A stretch of DNA of 64,000 bases from contig NC_081808.1 in assembly GCF_030704535.1 (NCBI RefSeq), positions 22,509,501 to 22,573,500 on the forward strand, written 5' to 3'. Shown here piece after piece: positions 33,741 to 47,051 of the stretch. The notes beneath the pieces were generated by a model that was given only the letters and a program-made list of their open reading frames with translations, was not told the origin of the DNA and made no database searches. Source of the DNA: Vitis vinifera (taxonomy: Eukaryota; Streptophyta; Magnoliopsida; Vitales; Vitaceae). The stretch's first letter is position 1. Every line of letters starts with the position of its first letter. The position numbers were made by a program, and so were the translations under genes.

Positions 33741-34397
33741 GTTCATAGAAGATACCGTCTTATGTGTTGGTCATAATGGGGAAAGATCGTGGAATGACCC
33801 TACTTTGCCCTCATAATCTTGAAGATAAATATGTTGTTGAATTGAATCGACTGTACGTGATTAATGTCATGAGCTTGATCAAAATAATATTTGTTCTATA
33901 AGTTTAAGCAATGACATAGTGTCAAAGGAATTCAATCAAAACTTAACTCTTATAATAGATGGTGCAGTCAAATTGATCTCTAATCATTTCCAAAAGAGAA
34001 GCACGTTTATTTCCAAAACTTCGCTGCTATTTAATAATTACACAATATATTTTTGCTACAACTTCAATAATGACATTTAAAAGCAGCAAACTTCAGACTT
34101 AGACCTAGTTTGGGAACTGTTTTCAATAACAGTTTTCTATTTTATAAAACAAAAAAATTGGAAAACACGTTTGACAATCAAAAGTTATTTTCTATTTTTT
34201 ATTTATCAGTTTTTATAGAATATTTTTTAGTCGTTTTCACTTATTTTTTGAAAACTATTATACAAATATATATAATGATTAAAAATAAAGTTGTAAACAT
34301 AAAAATTATTTTTAAAATATATTTAAAAATATTAAAAACAATATATTTCTACTACAACTTCAATAGTGACATTTAAAAGCAATAGGCTTGAGACTTA

Positions 34398-34791
34398 GGT
34401 CTTGTTTGGGAACTATTTTTAAAAACAATTTTATGTTTTTCAGAACAAAAAAATTAGAAAATATGTTTGGTAACTAGAAACTGTTTTCTATTTTTTGTTC
34501 TTAGAAAATAGAAACATGGTGTTTTCAGATAACATCTTTTAGTTGTTTTCAATTGTTTTTTTAGAGTTATTTTAAAAAATAATTACAAAAACATATATAA
34601 TGATTAAAAATAAAGTTATAGGCATAAAAATTATTTTTAAAACATATTTAAAAATATTAAAAACAGATTAAAAGTATTTTAGGTTCTCAAATAGATATTT
34701 ATTCTACAAAACATCATAGGAGAGTTTTTAAAAACTGTTCTTAAAAACTATTTTTCATAACTGTTTTTAAAAATAGTTATCAAACAAGCTC
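34398..34791. mobile_element. Tourist-like MITE copy (after SSL-3)
   Basis: TTA flanks at 34,395-34,397 and 34,792-34,794, and the same inverted ends as the copy at 5,414. Inherited by duplication. Confidence 0.7.
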
Positions 34792-35685
34792 TTAACTTTT
34801 TTGTTCTTCTACAAAGGGTTCATGGCCAACAAGAAGAGGCAAAGATGTCAAACACCACTCCACCCTCTCAAAATATGTTCCTTTCGTTTTTTCTTTTGCC
34901 TTTTTTGTCTCCCCCTTCGTGATTAAATTTCGTTTTTTATATTTTTTTTTCAAACTCATTTAACTTATTTTCTTCTATTATATAAAAAATAAATAATTTT
35001 AAAATGTATAAATTTCTAACTAAGTTTGTTTTTCTTCCATATTTTCTATGGTGAAATTAAATATGAGAAAACTATTTTTCTTATCATTTTTGTTTCTTTT
35101 CTTAATAATTTCTGGAAACCAAATATAGCTTAAAGAAAACGGTTTTCTCATATTTGATTTCACCATAAAAAATATAAAAGAAAATCAAATATCATTAAAA
35201 TTTGTCAAAATTTTATATAGTTTTAAATTATTTAATATTTATACTAATAGAAGGAAATAAGTAAAATGAGTTTAAAAAAACGTATAAAACTAATTTATCA
35301 CGGTGAAGATGCGAAAAGAGATCATGAGGTAAGTTAAGAGAAATCAATTTGGTTTTTAGAGGTATAGATAATATGGCTAGCAACAGTAGCAAGTGAATTT
35401 ATTTGAAACAGTCGTTGATCAACTGCCATACAGAGCTATTTTGCCTCTTGGTGTGAGCTGTTCTATAAACATGTTGCTATTTCAATCATTTATCCTGTAC
35501 ACACTCATATTTTTTTAGTTCATTAAAGAAAAAAAATACCAGTTTTATATAATCTATAATTCTTCCTACACTAAATTTTCATAATTGTCAGAAACCACCC
35601 CTTCAATTGATCCATATACTATGTAATGCGCTTCCTAAAGTCATACTCCAAGCAATTTCTGGAACAATGTAGATGGATCTTCAAT

Positions 35686-36680
35686 CTATTTCGGCCCTAA
35701 CTACTACCATAACCATAGGAGAAGATTCGTCGTTCAAAGAGCTTTATTCGCTCCTTTCTTAGGAGTGGGGAAACTGAACATCAATCAAATATAAAGATTG
35801 AGGCGGGGACCGCACTGAAGACAGCAAGTTTCGGGCAAGCAAGCTACCATGTAGGCTTTTTAATCTTTCTCTTGCTCATGCTCCAATCTGAAGGTGTTAG
35901 AACCTTGGGGCTACCTATCTTGAAGCCAATCCATTCTTCCATGCGCGCACAACACATGTTGAAATTCCACCTTTTCAGATACAAGGTGGTTTGGTCTTTT
36001 CTTATATAAGAAAGATTCTCTAAGGATATTAATAATATAGACATAACCAGGATATAAAAAATTTTCTTTTGGGGTTCTCCAAAGGATCACCAGCTTCGAC
36101 AGTAAAAAAATTTGTGTTAACAATGCTTCCTAGACACTGATTGGAAAATAAACATACTTATTTTTTAATATGGAGTCCCTTGAAAATATCTGGCTTTCTC
36201 TTTCTCTCTAGCATATTCGGCGGAGTCTCAACTACCACACAACTACTATCAAACAGTCTTGGTGGGTTCTCCTGCCCCTGCCCTCTATTTAATTAAGTGG
36301 TCCCATTTGCTTTCAAGCGGCTTGGCGCTAGAACACTTCATTAAGAAATATCAGAGTACCAAAGAGCATTTAATCATACACTCACTTTAAGGGCACTCTA
36401 AATGGATGGAAACTGCCATTCGCTGGGGGGAATTCGAACTTCGAAGTCAGACAAGTAAGACAAGCAAGCAACCATGCTCGAAAAAACGGAACCATCAGCC
36501 ATGAATCAAAGAAGGTATTCTCGACCGCTCACCTGGTCGTTACTATAAGATGATAAAGATGCAGGCTGCTCATTATTATTAGAAGAGCGAGGCTGGTTTC
36601 CAGCTGCTCAATAGAGGGCTGCGACCCTGATTCCCTTGGGATTCTGACTCCCCTGATGCACGGAAGGCGCAGGAAAAACC
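35686..36680. other. Probable mitochondrial DNA insert (NUMT), copy 1
   Basis: A sharp rise in GC and typical plant-mitochondrial wording (ggcaagcaagctacc, caagtaagacaagcaagca, ctttctctttctctctagc) between SSL 3'-flank sequence on both sides. It enters between ttcaat and aatacat, an SSL-2-like flank, with aat shared at both joins. Short reverse open frames inside are unrecognisable. Mitochondrial origin is inferred from style; no mitochondrial gene was recognised. Confidence 0.5.
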
Positions 36681-38033
36681 AATACATAAAGATGCCTAAA
36701 AAACTCTAAATTAGATGAAGATGAGATGTAGTTGATAGAAGATACTGTCTATGTGTTGGCCACATGGGCATGACACTGATTTGCCCTTGTAATACTTGAG
36801 ATTAAAAAAAAAAAAAAAACCTTAATGATGTATGCAATTTGCTTTCAAAATTTAAATAATTTGTTTTAAACTTTTTTTTCTTTTTTGCTTATTACTTATT
36901 TCTAAAGTTTTTTTTATTATATGTAAAATATCAACATATTTGATATTTTATTGAATGTTAAAAATAACTTTTTGAAATAATAAAAAAACAACTCAATATG
37001 ATCATCGCTCTATTAAGATTTAATATCTAATAGAAATAAAAATAAATAAAAACACAATTAATACTATTGAGTTGTATTTAAAGTTGAGTTAAATTATGTT
37101 TTATTCAACAAAAAAATGATATGAGCGTATAAAGAATAGTCAACCTTAATATAACTCTTAGGGTCTGTTTGATAGTAACTAATTATAGAAAACATTTTTA
37201 ACTTGAAAAATGCTTTTAAAAAAACATTAAGTGTTCGACAAACTTCGTGAAATATTTTTAAAAATTTAAAAGTTATTTGTAATATTAAAAAATCACTTGT
37301 AATATTTTTTTCAAAAAATATTTAATAAGTGATTTTTTTAAAAACATTTTTCTTAAAAGTAAACATTTTTATTAAAAACACTTAGAATATAAATACTGTG
37401 AAACACATTCTTAATATCTCTTAATAGATATTGCATTGCATAAACATGGGGTTAGATAAGGTAGGCTTGTCCTCATAAACATTCTATGCTACTTGGGAGT
37501 CCAAAGGTTGTTTAGGACAAAACCATTTTACGAGACAAGTTTCTTTTAGAAGTTTAAAAATACTTAGACATGCATGCACCGATGGGAAAGCAAAGATGAA
37601 TAAAAGTCAAATTAGTCGGTTTCCAAAAGTAAGGTGTTTCTATTCCCACGATTTCACTGATATTTAATAAATAACAGTATGTTTCCGCTGCAATAAATTA
37701 CTTCAGTAACAGTTAAAAGTAGCATCCTTCATTCATAACTCTCTTGTCTGTCTTGAAAAGTTTAGGATTAGTGGAAGAGGTAGATCTGTCAAGCACCAAT
37801 CCCCCTTTCAAAATATGTTCCTTACTCTTCTTCCCCTGCTTAAATAAATTTCTAACTTAATGAAAATCCTATATCATACCCAAAGACGTGGGATATGGTA
37901 GAGAATGGTTATTAATAACTAGCTTTCTTGGCAGCAACTTACTAGGCTGAAAGAAAATCCTAAGAAGAATTAAGACATTGTTTAATATCTATGACTAAGG
38001 CAATGATTAAGACTAACTTCTAGAAGAGTTTTC

Positions 38034-38516
38034 TTGATTTTTTTTTATTTTTTTTTAATATTTTATGTTCACATTAAACTCGACTTTTCAAAAAGGGAGT
38101 TGACTGTTTAAGCCCGACTCATCTTTTCATAAAAAAGTAATGGGACATTTTTGCTTTCATATTTTGGCCTCATCTATCTTATACCAGTATAAAATGAAAA
38201 TATATCTATCAATCAGATCAAAGTTACTATTAACATAACATGTTATGGCCACCACGCGAAATTGTTCATTGATTACAAAACAAGAAGGGAAAGAAAGAAA
38301 GCAAATCAAACCCCACCCACCTGTGATATTTTTGGCGTGTGTGAGAGGCAGCAAAGATCAAAGGTCAAGTTGAGCGGCTAAACTTATTACAAGTTTACCG
38401 GCAACCTGTAACTTATTTCTTTTTTTTCTTTTTTTCTTTTTTAAATACATAAGCCAGTTGGGCGGTCCTGATTGAACCACCTTCATCCAATGGTGGTACC
38501 ATAGAATTTTCCAAGA
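38034..38516. other. Upstream region of SSL-4
   Basis: From about 38,095 (gcccgactcatctttt) it repeats as 49,456-49,740 before SSL-6. A pyrimidine-rich run at 38,034-38,060 replaces about 300 bp that the SSL-6 side still has around its MULE, so this copy has a deletion. Confidence 0.6.
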
Positions 38517-38526
38517 TTTTTATATG
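38517..38526 (+). promoter_or_regulatory. TATA-like element of subfamily B, SSL-4
   Basis: TTTTATATGC followed by tcttgttttttaaatcaag, 116 bp before the start codon. The same block stands 108-118 bp before SSL-5 (41,884), SSL-6 (49,772) and SSL-7 (53,001). Conservation supports a core promoter. Confidence 0.45.
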
Positions 38527-38632
38527 CTCTTGTTTTTTAAATCAAGCAGGTTTGCCCTCTTCACTGCTTTACTCCTACAGGTTGCTGGTCCGTTTTCATC
38601 TTCTTCTTCTGTCATTAAGTTCGGCGCCACCA

Positions 38633-40819
38633 ATGGCAGACTCAACGCCTTCTCAGAGTAGCATGGATCGGAGAAGCTCATCGTGGCCTTTGGGTCTTCT
38701 CACTTTGATCTTGGCTCCAGTTGCAGCAGCCATGCTTCTCTACCAACTCGACCCCTATGACCCAGCTCCTGTCCCCATCCACGAGTTTTCACAGCAACCC
38801 ATGGTCGTGCCCAAGCTCAACCCTCGCATGCTACAAGGATCGGAGATGATTGGGGTTGGGAAGCTTTTGAGTCCAGAGGACATTGCCTATCATCCCGACT
38901 CACACCTCATCTACACCGGTTGTGATGATGGCTGGGTCAAGCGAATCACCTTGAACGATTCCATGGTACAGAACTGGGCTTTCACCGGAGGACGACCCCT
39001 CGGCGTGGCTCTCGGCCGCCACGGTCAGCTTGTTGTCGCTGATGCCGAAAAGGTCGGTAAATGATTTTCCTGTTTCCCATTTACTTTTCTTAGCAATATA
39101 TTCACTTCCAAAGTTAATTCCATAGTTTAGCGATCCCGCCCCCAACTCTAGCGGAGAAGCACCCTCTATCCACTTTCCCTTTTCCGGTCGGGTGGAATAT
39201 CTAACCGTCCAACCGGCTGTTAGATCGCAGAACCGGACAAACTGCCTGGTTTTGCACTCCCATCCGTTATTTAATATTTTACACAGCTATAAATTCTGAT
39301 TTTATTTAATTAAGAAAGATTGTAAAAGAAAAAAATAAAAAAATCATAGTCATACTCACGTGTCACGACAAACGAATAGCAGAAAATGAAGCACACACGT
39401 CGGCACAAACAAGGTCCACCTGCCCTTCATAGATTGACTGATTGATATACAGAAGCCTACGCATCCCTCCCCTTTGGCCCACCAACTAATAATAAATTAA
39501 TAATTAATAATTCACTGTTGACCGAGTTGAATTTGATATGCCTAATAAAAAATAGTAATTTACAGTTTACTATCTTGTTAAATAAATACATTTGTAGTAA
39601 ATTTCGTTAAGAAAATGATCACATGTGGCAGGGTCTATTGGAGGTAACTGCAGACGGTATGGTGAAGACGTTGACCGATGAGGCTGAGGGTCTAAAATTC
39701 AAGCTAACTAATGGTGTGGATGTGGCGGTTGATGGCATGATTTATTTCACAGATGCTTCCTATAAATATGGCTTGAAAGAACATATTCGGGACATTTTGG
39801 AGGGTAGGCCCCATGGTAGACTAATGAGTTTTGACCCATCAACTGAAGAGACCAAAGTGCTGGTTCGCGACCTGTTCTTCGCTAATGGAGTTGTCGTCTC
39901 ACCTGATCAAAATTCTGTGATAGTATGTGAAAGTGTCATGTACGTTTCTCACTCACTTCCTAAAGGTTTATTATCGAAGAGAATTTATACTAAATTTATG
40001 TTAATTTCATTCGTATTTCATGAACTCTTTATTTTTTATGTTTAAAACATAATTGTAAATTAAGGTGAGTAAGAGTCGTTCTAATTACGTAGAGGGTATT
40101 AGAGAGTTCTTTGTATAGGGAGAGGTGGGCGCTCCCATGCCTTTGAGCCAAATGAATGATTTTCGCTTTACGGAAATAACAAAAACCACCATCTTAGTAA
40201 AATATTTAAAATAAGACTTATACAAATATCTAAAATGAGTTTCATATATACAATGTGAATCTAATTTAATTAAAATCATTACTCTATGTGAAATAATTAA
40301 TAATCGCAGGAGAAGGTGCTTAAAATACCACATACAAGGTGAAAGAAAAGGATCGATGGACAAGTTCATCGATAATTTACCGGGTCCACCTGACAATATC
40401 CTATACGATGGCGAAGGACATTATTGGATTGCATTGCCTATGGTAATTCAATTCTTACATTTTATATTGAATTAGTGCTAATTCAATCGAGATGTTAGGA
40501 TATAGTGTGACACCTTTGAAACATTGCACAATTTTGACAGGGAAACTCATTGGCTTGGGATTTGGCATTGAAATATCCCTGGATCCGAAAGGTTGTGGCA
40601 ATCATGGAGAGGTACAAAGTAAGGCCTCATATAGAGAAAAATGGAGGGGTTTTGGCTGTTGATTTGGAAGGAAAACCAACTGCATATTATCATGATCCTG
40701 GTTTGTCAGAGGTTTCAAGTGGAGTGAAAATCGGGAATTATTTATATTGCGGTTCCGTTGCAAAACCCTACATGATCCGCCTTGATCTTCATCAACATGT
40801 TGCGCGTGCCACCATGTGA
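38633..40819 (+). CDS. SSL-4: strictosidine synthase-like membrane protein, subfamily B, intact
   Basis: Exons 38,633-39,052, 39,632-39,939, 40,310-40,442 and 40,541-40,819; 379 aa. Start at caccaATGGCAGAC; the frame stays open upstream but has no earlier ATG. Residues about 18-38 ([20 protein letters not shown]) form the membrane anchor. Four residues shorter than subfamily A because exon 1 lacks the SAVN stretch before the conserved [42 protein letters not shown] and [16 protein letters not shown] are present. The exon 1 donor is AAG/gtcggt, less regular than the gtaagt of SSL-7 but shared with SSL-6. It is nearly identical to SSL-6 through exons and introns. Substrate unknown. Confidence 0.92.
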
Positions 40820-41883
40820 CTGAGCGAGTGGCCCTTGTCGAAATCATGGAGATGCAAAGAAAAAGCTCTAATTAAGGAAAGTCGGCATGCAGTTTATAGA
40901 AGATTGTCCTAATGACAATGGAGGAAGGCTATGGTATGACACGGATCAGCTACCAAACTCCCTAAGAGAAATGTTGTGTGAGGTTGAATTGATTGTAAAT
41001 CCTATGAATTGCAATGGTTGATTGGCTGCAAATCGTATGATAGTTGTTTATAGTCATTTTCATAGTTCAAATCCCATAAATTTCATTAAATCCGGCAACA
41101 CCACTCTACTCCAATGTGTGAATTAATTTTACATGCGGCACATGGAGCGTCCATCCCAAAGTTCATGCAAACAGATTTAATATTTAGGTCTTGAGTTTAG
41201 GAAACAGGCACTTGCTGACAATCATAGAGATCTTCCTCTGCACTGACTTCCCTGTTATAGCTTGTTGCCTAACCTCCGTTAATGGAGTGAGCTTGAAGTA
41301 TAAAAGCTAAAATTTCATCACTTAAAAGATGTCTCTATAATTTAATGACTTAATTTAAGTCATTAAATATATTAAACATATTTGATAAAATAATTTAATA
41401 TCATAATTTAACTAAAAAATAACTTTAAATATTAAATTAAAATAATTAAATTATTTTTCATCTCAAATTTCTTTTATATTATCTATATATGAACATATAT
41501 TATATTATTATGACTTTATATTTAAATTTCATCTTTTATAATAAATCTTTTTATAATTATCTTATGCATCCATAATATTTTAGATATGAATATTTAATAA
41601 AATAAATTTATTACTTAAAATAGATGAAAATATAATTATTTATAAAAACTAATGAGGGTAAATATGTCAATTTGATGATTTTAAATTAATTTGATCAAAT
41701 AATCTTAAAATAAAAATTAAGTAATAAACTTTAAGTCAATAATTTAAAAATAATTTAATTTAAAATTAATTTAAATTATTAAATAATAAATATTAAATTT
41801 TACCAAATACCTACTTAATAATAAACCAGAAGAATGCATTCCATGGGTCAAGTTGAGCGTCTAAATAAATAAACAAATAAGAT
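40820..41883. other. SSL-4 to SSL-5 spacer
   Basis: No gene. It begins with the SSL-4 3' flank (gagcgagtggcccttgt) and continues as AT-rich DNA that repeats at 52,070-53,000 between SSL-6 and SSL-7; the SSL-6 copy lacks about 110 bp near cgtatgatag. Confidence 0.65.
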
Positions 41884-41991
41884 TTTTATATGCTCTTATT
41901 TTTTAAATCAAGCAGGTTTGCCCTCTTCATTACTTTACTCCTACACGTTGCTACTCCGTTTTATTATTCTTCTTCTTCTTTTGCACCACCA

Positions 41992-42349
41992 ATGGCAGAC
42001 CCAACGCCTTCTCAGAGTAGCATGGATCGGAGGAGATCATCGGGGCCTTTGGGTCTTCTCACTTTGATCTTGGCTCCAGTAGCAACAGTCATGCTTCTCT
42101 ACCAACTCGACCCCTATGACCCAGCTCCTGTCCCCATCCACGAGTTTTCACAGCAACCCATGGTCGTGCCCAAGCTCAACTCTCGCATGCTACAAGGATC
42201 GGAGATGATTGGGGTTGGGAAGCTTTTGGGTCCAGAGGACATTGCCTACCATCCCGACTCACACCTCATCTACACCGGTTGTGTTGATGGCTGGGTCAAG
42301 CGAGTCACCTTGAACGATTCCGTGGTGCAGAACTGGGCTTTCACCGGAG
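41992..42349 (+). pseudogene. SSL-5: exon 1 only, cut at a duplication breakpoint
   Basis: The start, anchor ([20 protein letters not shown]) and first propeller part match SSL-7 closely, up to WAFTG; then similarity stops inside the exon at ttcaccggag. Promoter-like TTTTATATGC is kept 108 bp upstream. Exons 2-4 are absent, and the reading frame runs into a 120-bp filler and stops at about 42,427. It could give at most a short anchor peptide. Formed when the tandem unit was duplicated. Confidence 0.92.
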
Positions 42350-42469
42350 TGTTGAGGCCTCGCGTCCCTGGTGATCCACGTAGTTGCCAAATGGATGGAC
42401 GCACGATCTCAACCAATATAGGTTCTTGATTCAGTCGTTCCACCTGCAAAAGGCGTCCGGACGGGGTGT
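42350..42469. other. Filler DNA at the duplication junction
   Basis: 120 bp of higher-GC sequence (ggcctcgcgtccctggtgat, cgtccggacggggtgtc) that belongs to neither SSL-5 nor block D2. It is probably copied from elsewhere, possibly a retroelement, during end joining. Confidence 0.7.
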
Positions 42470-43217
42470 CCATAGAAGATACCGTCTTATGTGTTGGTCA
42501 TAATGGGGAAAGATTGTGGAATGACCCTACTTTGCCTTCATAATCTTGAAGATAAATATGTTGTTGAATTGAATCGACTGTACGTGATTAATGTCATGAA
42601 CTTGATCGAAATAATATTTGTTCTATAAGTTTAAGCAATGGCATAGTGTTAAAGGAATTCAATCAAAACTTAACTCTTATAATAGATGGTGCACTTGATC
42701 GAAATAATATTTGTTCTATAAGTTTAAGCAATGGTTAAATGTTAAAGGAATTCAATCAAAACTTAACTCTTATAATAGATGGTGCAGTCAAATTGATCTC
42801 TAATCATTTCCAAAAGAGAAGCACGTTTATTTCCAAAACTTCACTGCTATTTAATAATTACACAATATATTTCTACTACAACTTCAATAATGACATTTAA
42901 AAGCATCAAACTTCAGACTTAGACCTAGTTTGGGAACTGTTTTCAATAACAGTTTTCTATTTTATAAAACAAAAAAATTGGAAAACACGTTTGACAATCA
43001 AAAGTTATTTTCTATTTATTTTTTATCAGTTTTTATAGAATATTTTTTAGTCGTTTTCACTTATTTTTTGAAAACTATTATACAAATATATATAATGATT
43101 AAAAATAAAGTTGTAAACATAAAAATTATTTTTAAAATATATTTAAAAATATTAAAAACAATATATTTCTACTACAACTTCAATAGTGACATTTAAAAGC
43201 AATAGGCTTGAGACTTA

Positions 43218-43612
43218 GGTCTTGTTTGGGAACTATTTTTAAAAACAATTTTATGTTTTTCAGAACAAAAAAATTAGAAAATATGTTTGGTAACTAGAAA
43301 CTGTTTTCTATTTTTTGTTCTTAGAAAATAGAAACATGGTGTTTTCAGATAACATCTTTTAGTTGTTTTCAATTATTTTTTTTAGAGTTATTTTAAAAAA
43401 TAATTACAAAAACATATATAATGATTAAAAATAAAGTTATAGACATAAAAATTATTTTTAAAACATATTTAAAAATATTAAAAACAGATTAAAAGTATTT
43501 TAGGTTCTCAAATAGATATTTATTCTACAAAATATCATAGGAGAGTTTTTAAAAACTGTTCTTAAAAACTATTTTTCATAACTGTTTTTAAAAATAGTTA
43601 TCAAACAAGCTC
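43218..43612. mobile_element. Tourist-like MITE copy (block D2)
   Basis: TTA at 43,215-43,217 and 43,613-43,615; the same ends as the copies at 5,414 and 34,398. Confidence 0.7.
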
Positions 43613-44507
43613 TTAACTTTTTTGTTTTTCTACAAAGGGTTCATGGCCAACAAGAAGAGGCAAAGATGTCAAACACCACTCCACCCTCTCAAAATATGTT
43701 CCTTTCGTTTTTTTCTTTTGCCTTTTTTGTCTCCCCCTTCGTGATTAAATTTCGTTTTTTATATATTTTTTTCAAACTCATTTAACTTATTTTCTTCTAT
43801 TATATAAAAAATAAATAATTTTAAAATGTATAAATTTCTAACTAAGTTTGTTTTTCTTCCATATTTTCTATGGTGAAATTAAATATGAGAAAACTATTTT
43901 TCTTATCATTTTTGTTTCTTTTCTTAATAATTTCTGGAAACCAAATATAGCTTAAAGAAAACGGTTTTCTCATATTTGATTTCACCATAAAAAATATAAA
44001 AGAAAATCAAATATCATTAAAATTTGTCAAAATTTTATGTAGTTTTAAATTATTTAATATTTATACTAATAGAAGGAAATAAGAAAAATGAGTTTAAAAA
44101 AACGTATAAAACTAATTTATCATGGTGAAGATGCGAAAAGAGATCCTGAGGTAAGTTAAGAGAAATCAATTTGGTTTTTAGAGGTATAGATAATATGGCT
44201 AGCAACAGTAGCAAGTGAATTTATTTGAAACAGTCGTTGATCAACTGCCATATAGAGCTATTTTGCCTCTTGGTGTGAGCTGTTCTATAAACATGTTGCT
44301 ATTTCAATCATTTATCCTGTACACACTCATATTTTTTTAGTTCATTAAAGAAAAAAAATACCAGTTTTATATAATCTATAATTCTTCCTACACTAAATTT
44401 TCATAATTGTCAGAAACCACCCCTTCAATTGATCCATATACTATGTAATGCGCTTCCTAAAGTCATACTCCAAGCAATTTCTGGAACAATGTAGATGGAT
44501 CTTCAAT

Positions 44508-45499
44508 CTATTTCGGCCCTAACTACTACCATAACCATAAGAGAAGATTCGTCGTTCAAAGAGCTTTATTCGCTCCTTTCTTAGGCGTGGGGAAACTGAA
44601 CATCAATCAAATATAAAGATTGAGGCGGGGACCGCACTGAAGACAGCAAGTTTCGGGCAAGCAAGCTACCACATGTAGGCTTTTTAATCTTTCTCTTGCT
44701 CATGCTCCAATCTGATGGTGTTAGAACCTTGGGGCTACCTATCTTGAAGCCAATCCATTCTTCCATGCGCGCACAACACATGTTGAAATTCCACCTTTTC
44801 AGATACAAGGTGGTTTGGTCTTTTCTTATATAAGAAAGATTCTCTTAAGGATATTAATAATATAGACATAACCAGGATATAAAAAATTTTCTTTTGGGGT
44901 TCTCCAAAGGATCACCAGCTTCGACAGTAAAAAAATTTGTGTTAACAATGCTTCCTAGACACTGATTGGAAAATAAACATACTTATTTTTTAATATGGAG
45001 TCCCTTGAAAATATCTGGCTTTCTCTTTCTCTCTAGCATATTCGGCGGAGTCTCAACTACCACACAACTACTATCAAACAGTCTTGGTGGGTTCTCCTGG
45101 CCCCTGCCCTCTATTTAATTAAGTGGTCCCATTTGCTTTCAAGTGGCTTGGCGCTAGAACACTTCATTAAGAAATATCAGAGTACCAAAGAGCATTTAAT
45201 CATACACTCACTTTAAGGGCACTCTAAATGGATGGAAACTGCCATTCGCTGGGGGGAATTCGAAGTCAGACAAGTAAGACAAGCAAGCAACCATGGCCGA
45301 AAAAACGGAACCATCAGCCATGAATCAAAGAAGGTATTCTCGACCGCTCACCTGGTCGTTACTATAAGATGATAAAGATGCAGGCTGCTCATTATTATTA
45401 GAAGAGCGAGGCTGGTTTCCAACTGCTCAATAGAGGGCTGCGACCCTGATTCCCTTGGGATTCTGACTCCCCTGATGCACGGAAGGCGCAGGAAAAACC
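44508..45499. other. Probable mitochondrial DNA insert (NUMT), copy 2
   Basis: Same insert as at 35,686-36,680 with few differences (e.g. ttaggcgtgg for ttaggagtgg, and a short loss at gaattcgaagtc). The same junctions show it was inserted once, before the D1/D2 duplication. Confidence 0.5.
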
Positions 45500-47051
45500 A
45501 ATACATAAAGATGCCTAAAAAACTCTAAATTAGATGAAGATGAGATGTAGTTGATAGAAGATACTGTCTATGTGTTGGCCACGTGGGCATGACACTGATT
45601 TGCCCTTGTAATCCTTGAGATTTAAAAAAAAAAAAAAAACCTTAATGATGTATGCAATTTGCTTTCAAAATTTAAATAATTTGTTTTAAACTTTTTTTTT
45701 TTGCTTATTACTTGTTTCTAAAGTTTTTTTTTATTATATATAAAATGTCAAAATATTTGATATTTTATTGAATGTTAAAAATAACTTTTTGAAATAATAA
45801 AAAAACAACTCAATATGATCATTGCTCTATTAAGATTTAATATCTAATAGAAATAAAAAAAATAAAAACACAATTAATACTATTGAGTTGTATTTAAAGT
45901 TGAGTTAAATTATGTTTTATTCAACCAAAAAAATAATATGAGCGTATAAAGAATAGTCAACTTTAATATAACTCTTAGGGTCTGTTTGATAGTAACTAAT
46001 TATAGAAAATGTTTTTAACTTGAAAAATGCTTTTAAAAAAACATTAAGTGTTCGACAAACTTCGTGAAATATTTTTAAAAATTTAAAAGTTATTTGTGAT
46101 ATTAAAAAATCACTTGTAATATTTTTAAAAAAAAATATTTAATAAGTAATTTCTTAAAAAACATTTTTTTAAAAAATAAATATTTTTTACTAAAAACACT
46201 TAGAATATAGATACTGTCAAACACATTCTTAATAGATATTGCATTGCATAAACATCGGGTTAGATAAGGTAGGCTTGTCCTCATAAACATTCTATGCTAC
46301 TTGGGAGTCCAAAGGTTGTTTAGGACAAAACTTTTACGAGACAAGTTTCTTTTAGAAGTTTAAAAATACTTAGACATGCATGCACCGATGGGAAAGCAAA
46401 GATGAATAAAAGTCAAATTAGTCGGTTTCCAAAAGTAAGGTGTTTCTATTCCCACAATTTCACTGATATTTAATAAATAACAGTATGTTTCCGCTGCAAT
46501 TAATTACTTCAGTAACATTTAAAAGTAGCATCCTTCATTCATAACTCTCTTGTCTGTCTTGAAAAGTTTATGGTTAGTGGAAGAGGTAGATCTGTCAAGC
46601 ACCAATCCCCCTTTCAAGCTATGTTCCTTACTCTTTTTCCCCTGCTTAAATAAATTTCTAACTTAATGAAAATCCTATATCATACCCAAAGACGTGGGAT
46701 ATGGTAGAGAATGGTTATTAATAACTAGCTTTCTTGGCAGCAACTTACTAGGCTGAAAGAAAATCCTAAGAAGAATTAAGACATTGTTTAATATCTATGA
46801 CTAAGGCAATGATCAAGACTAACTTCTAGAAGAGTTTGCTTGTTTATGTCATTGTGACCTTACTTACCAAGGATGCAGAAATACTTGTACTGTTAGACGT
46901 AGGATACTGGGTTATTGGAGTTTTGGGTCAAAATGGCTCATTTAAAAAAAAAAATGTAACATCTAACCATTTTTTGAAACTTATGTTCAAACTAGCCTCT
47001 TTGATGCCACGTAGGCACCATGTCATTAAAAAATATTTTTTTTTCATTATT

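Larger units (their letters stand above)
33741..38033. repeat. Segmental duplication block D1 (partner 42,470-46,841)
   Basis: Begins catagaagataccgtc and runs about 4.3 kb in parallel with D2, with only scattered substitutions and short indels. It contains SSL 3' flank, a Tourist-like MITE, more GTTTGG-type relics, the relic segment at 35,330-35,620, a probable mitochondrial insert and a second SSL 3' flank (36,690-38,030). No host coding exon is present. It is the left part of a tandem unit that continues into SSL-4 and SSL-5. Confidence 0.9.
42470..46841. repeat. Segmental duplication block D2 (partner 33,741-38,033)
   Basis: Parallels D1 from catagaagatacc onward. Early on it has a private tandem duplication of about 80 bp (gatcgaaataatatttgttc at 42,606 and 42,700). 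Otherwise the content is as D1, including the MITE and the probable NUMT. It leads towards SSL-6 as D1 leads towards SSL-4. Confidence 0.9.

Noticed and set aside
34110-34376. 88-codon open frame, also at 42,930-43,196, that looks conserved
   Set aside because: It is conserved only because D1 and D2 are recent duplicates. It is composed of AT-rich codons, matches no family and lies in MITE-like DNA.
35844-36123. Two overlapping - frames of 66-70 codons in the probable NUMT (and 44,581-44,808)
   Set aside because: No similarity to a mitochondrial gene that I recognise; chance frames in higher-GC DNA.
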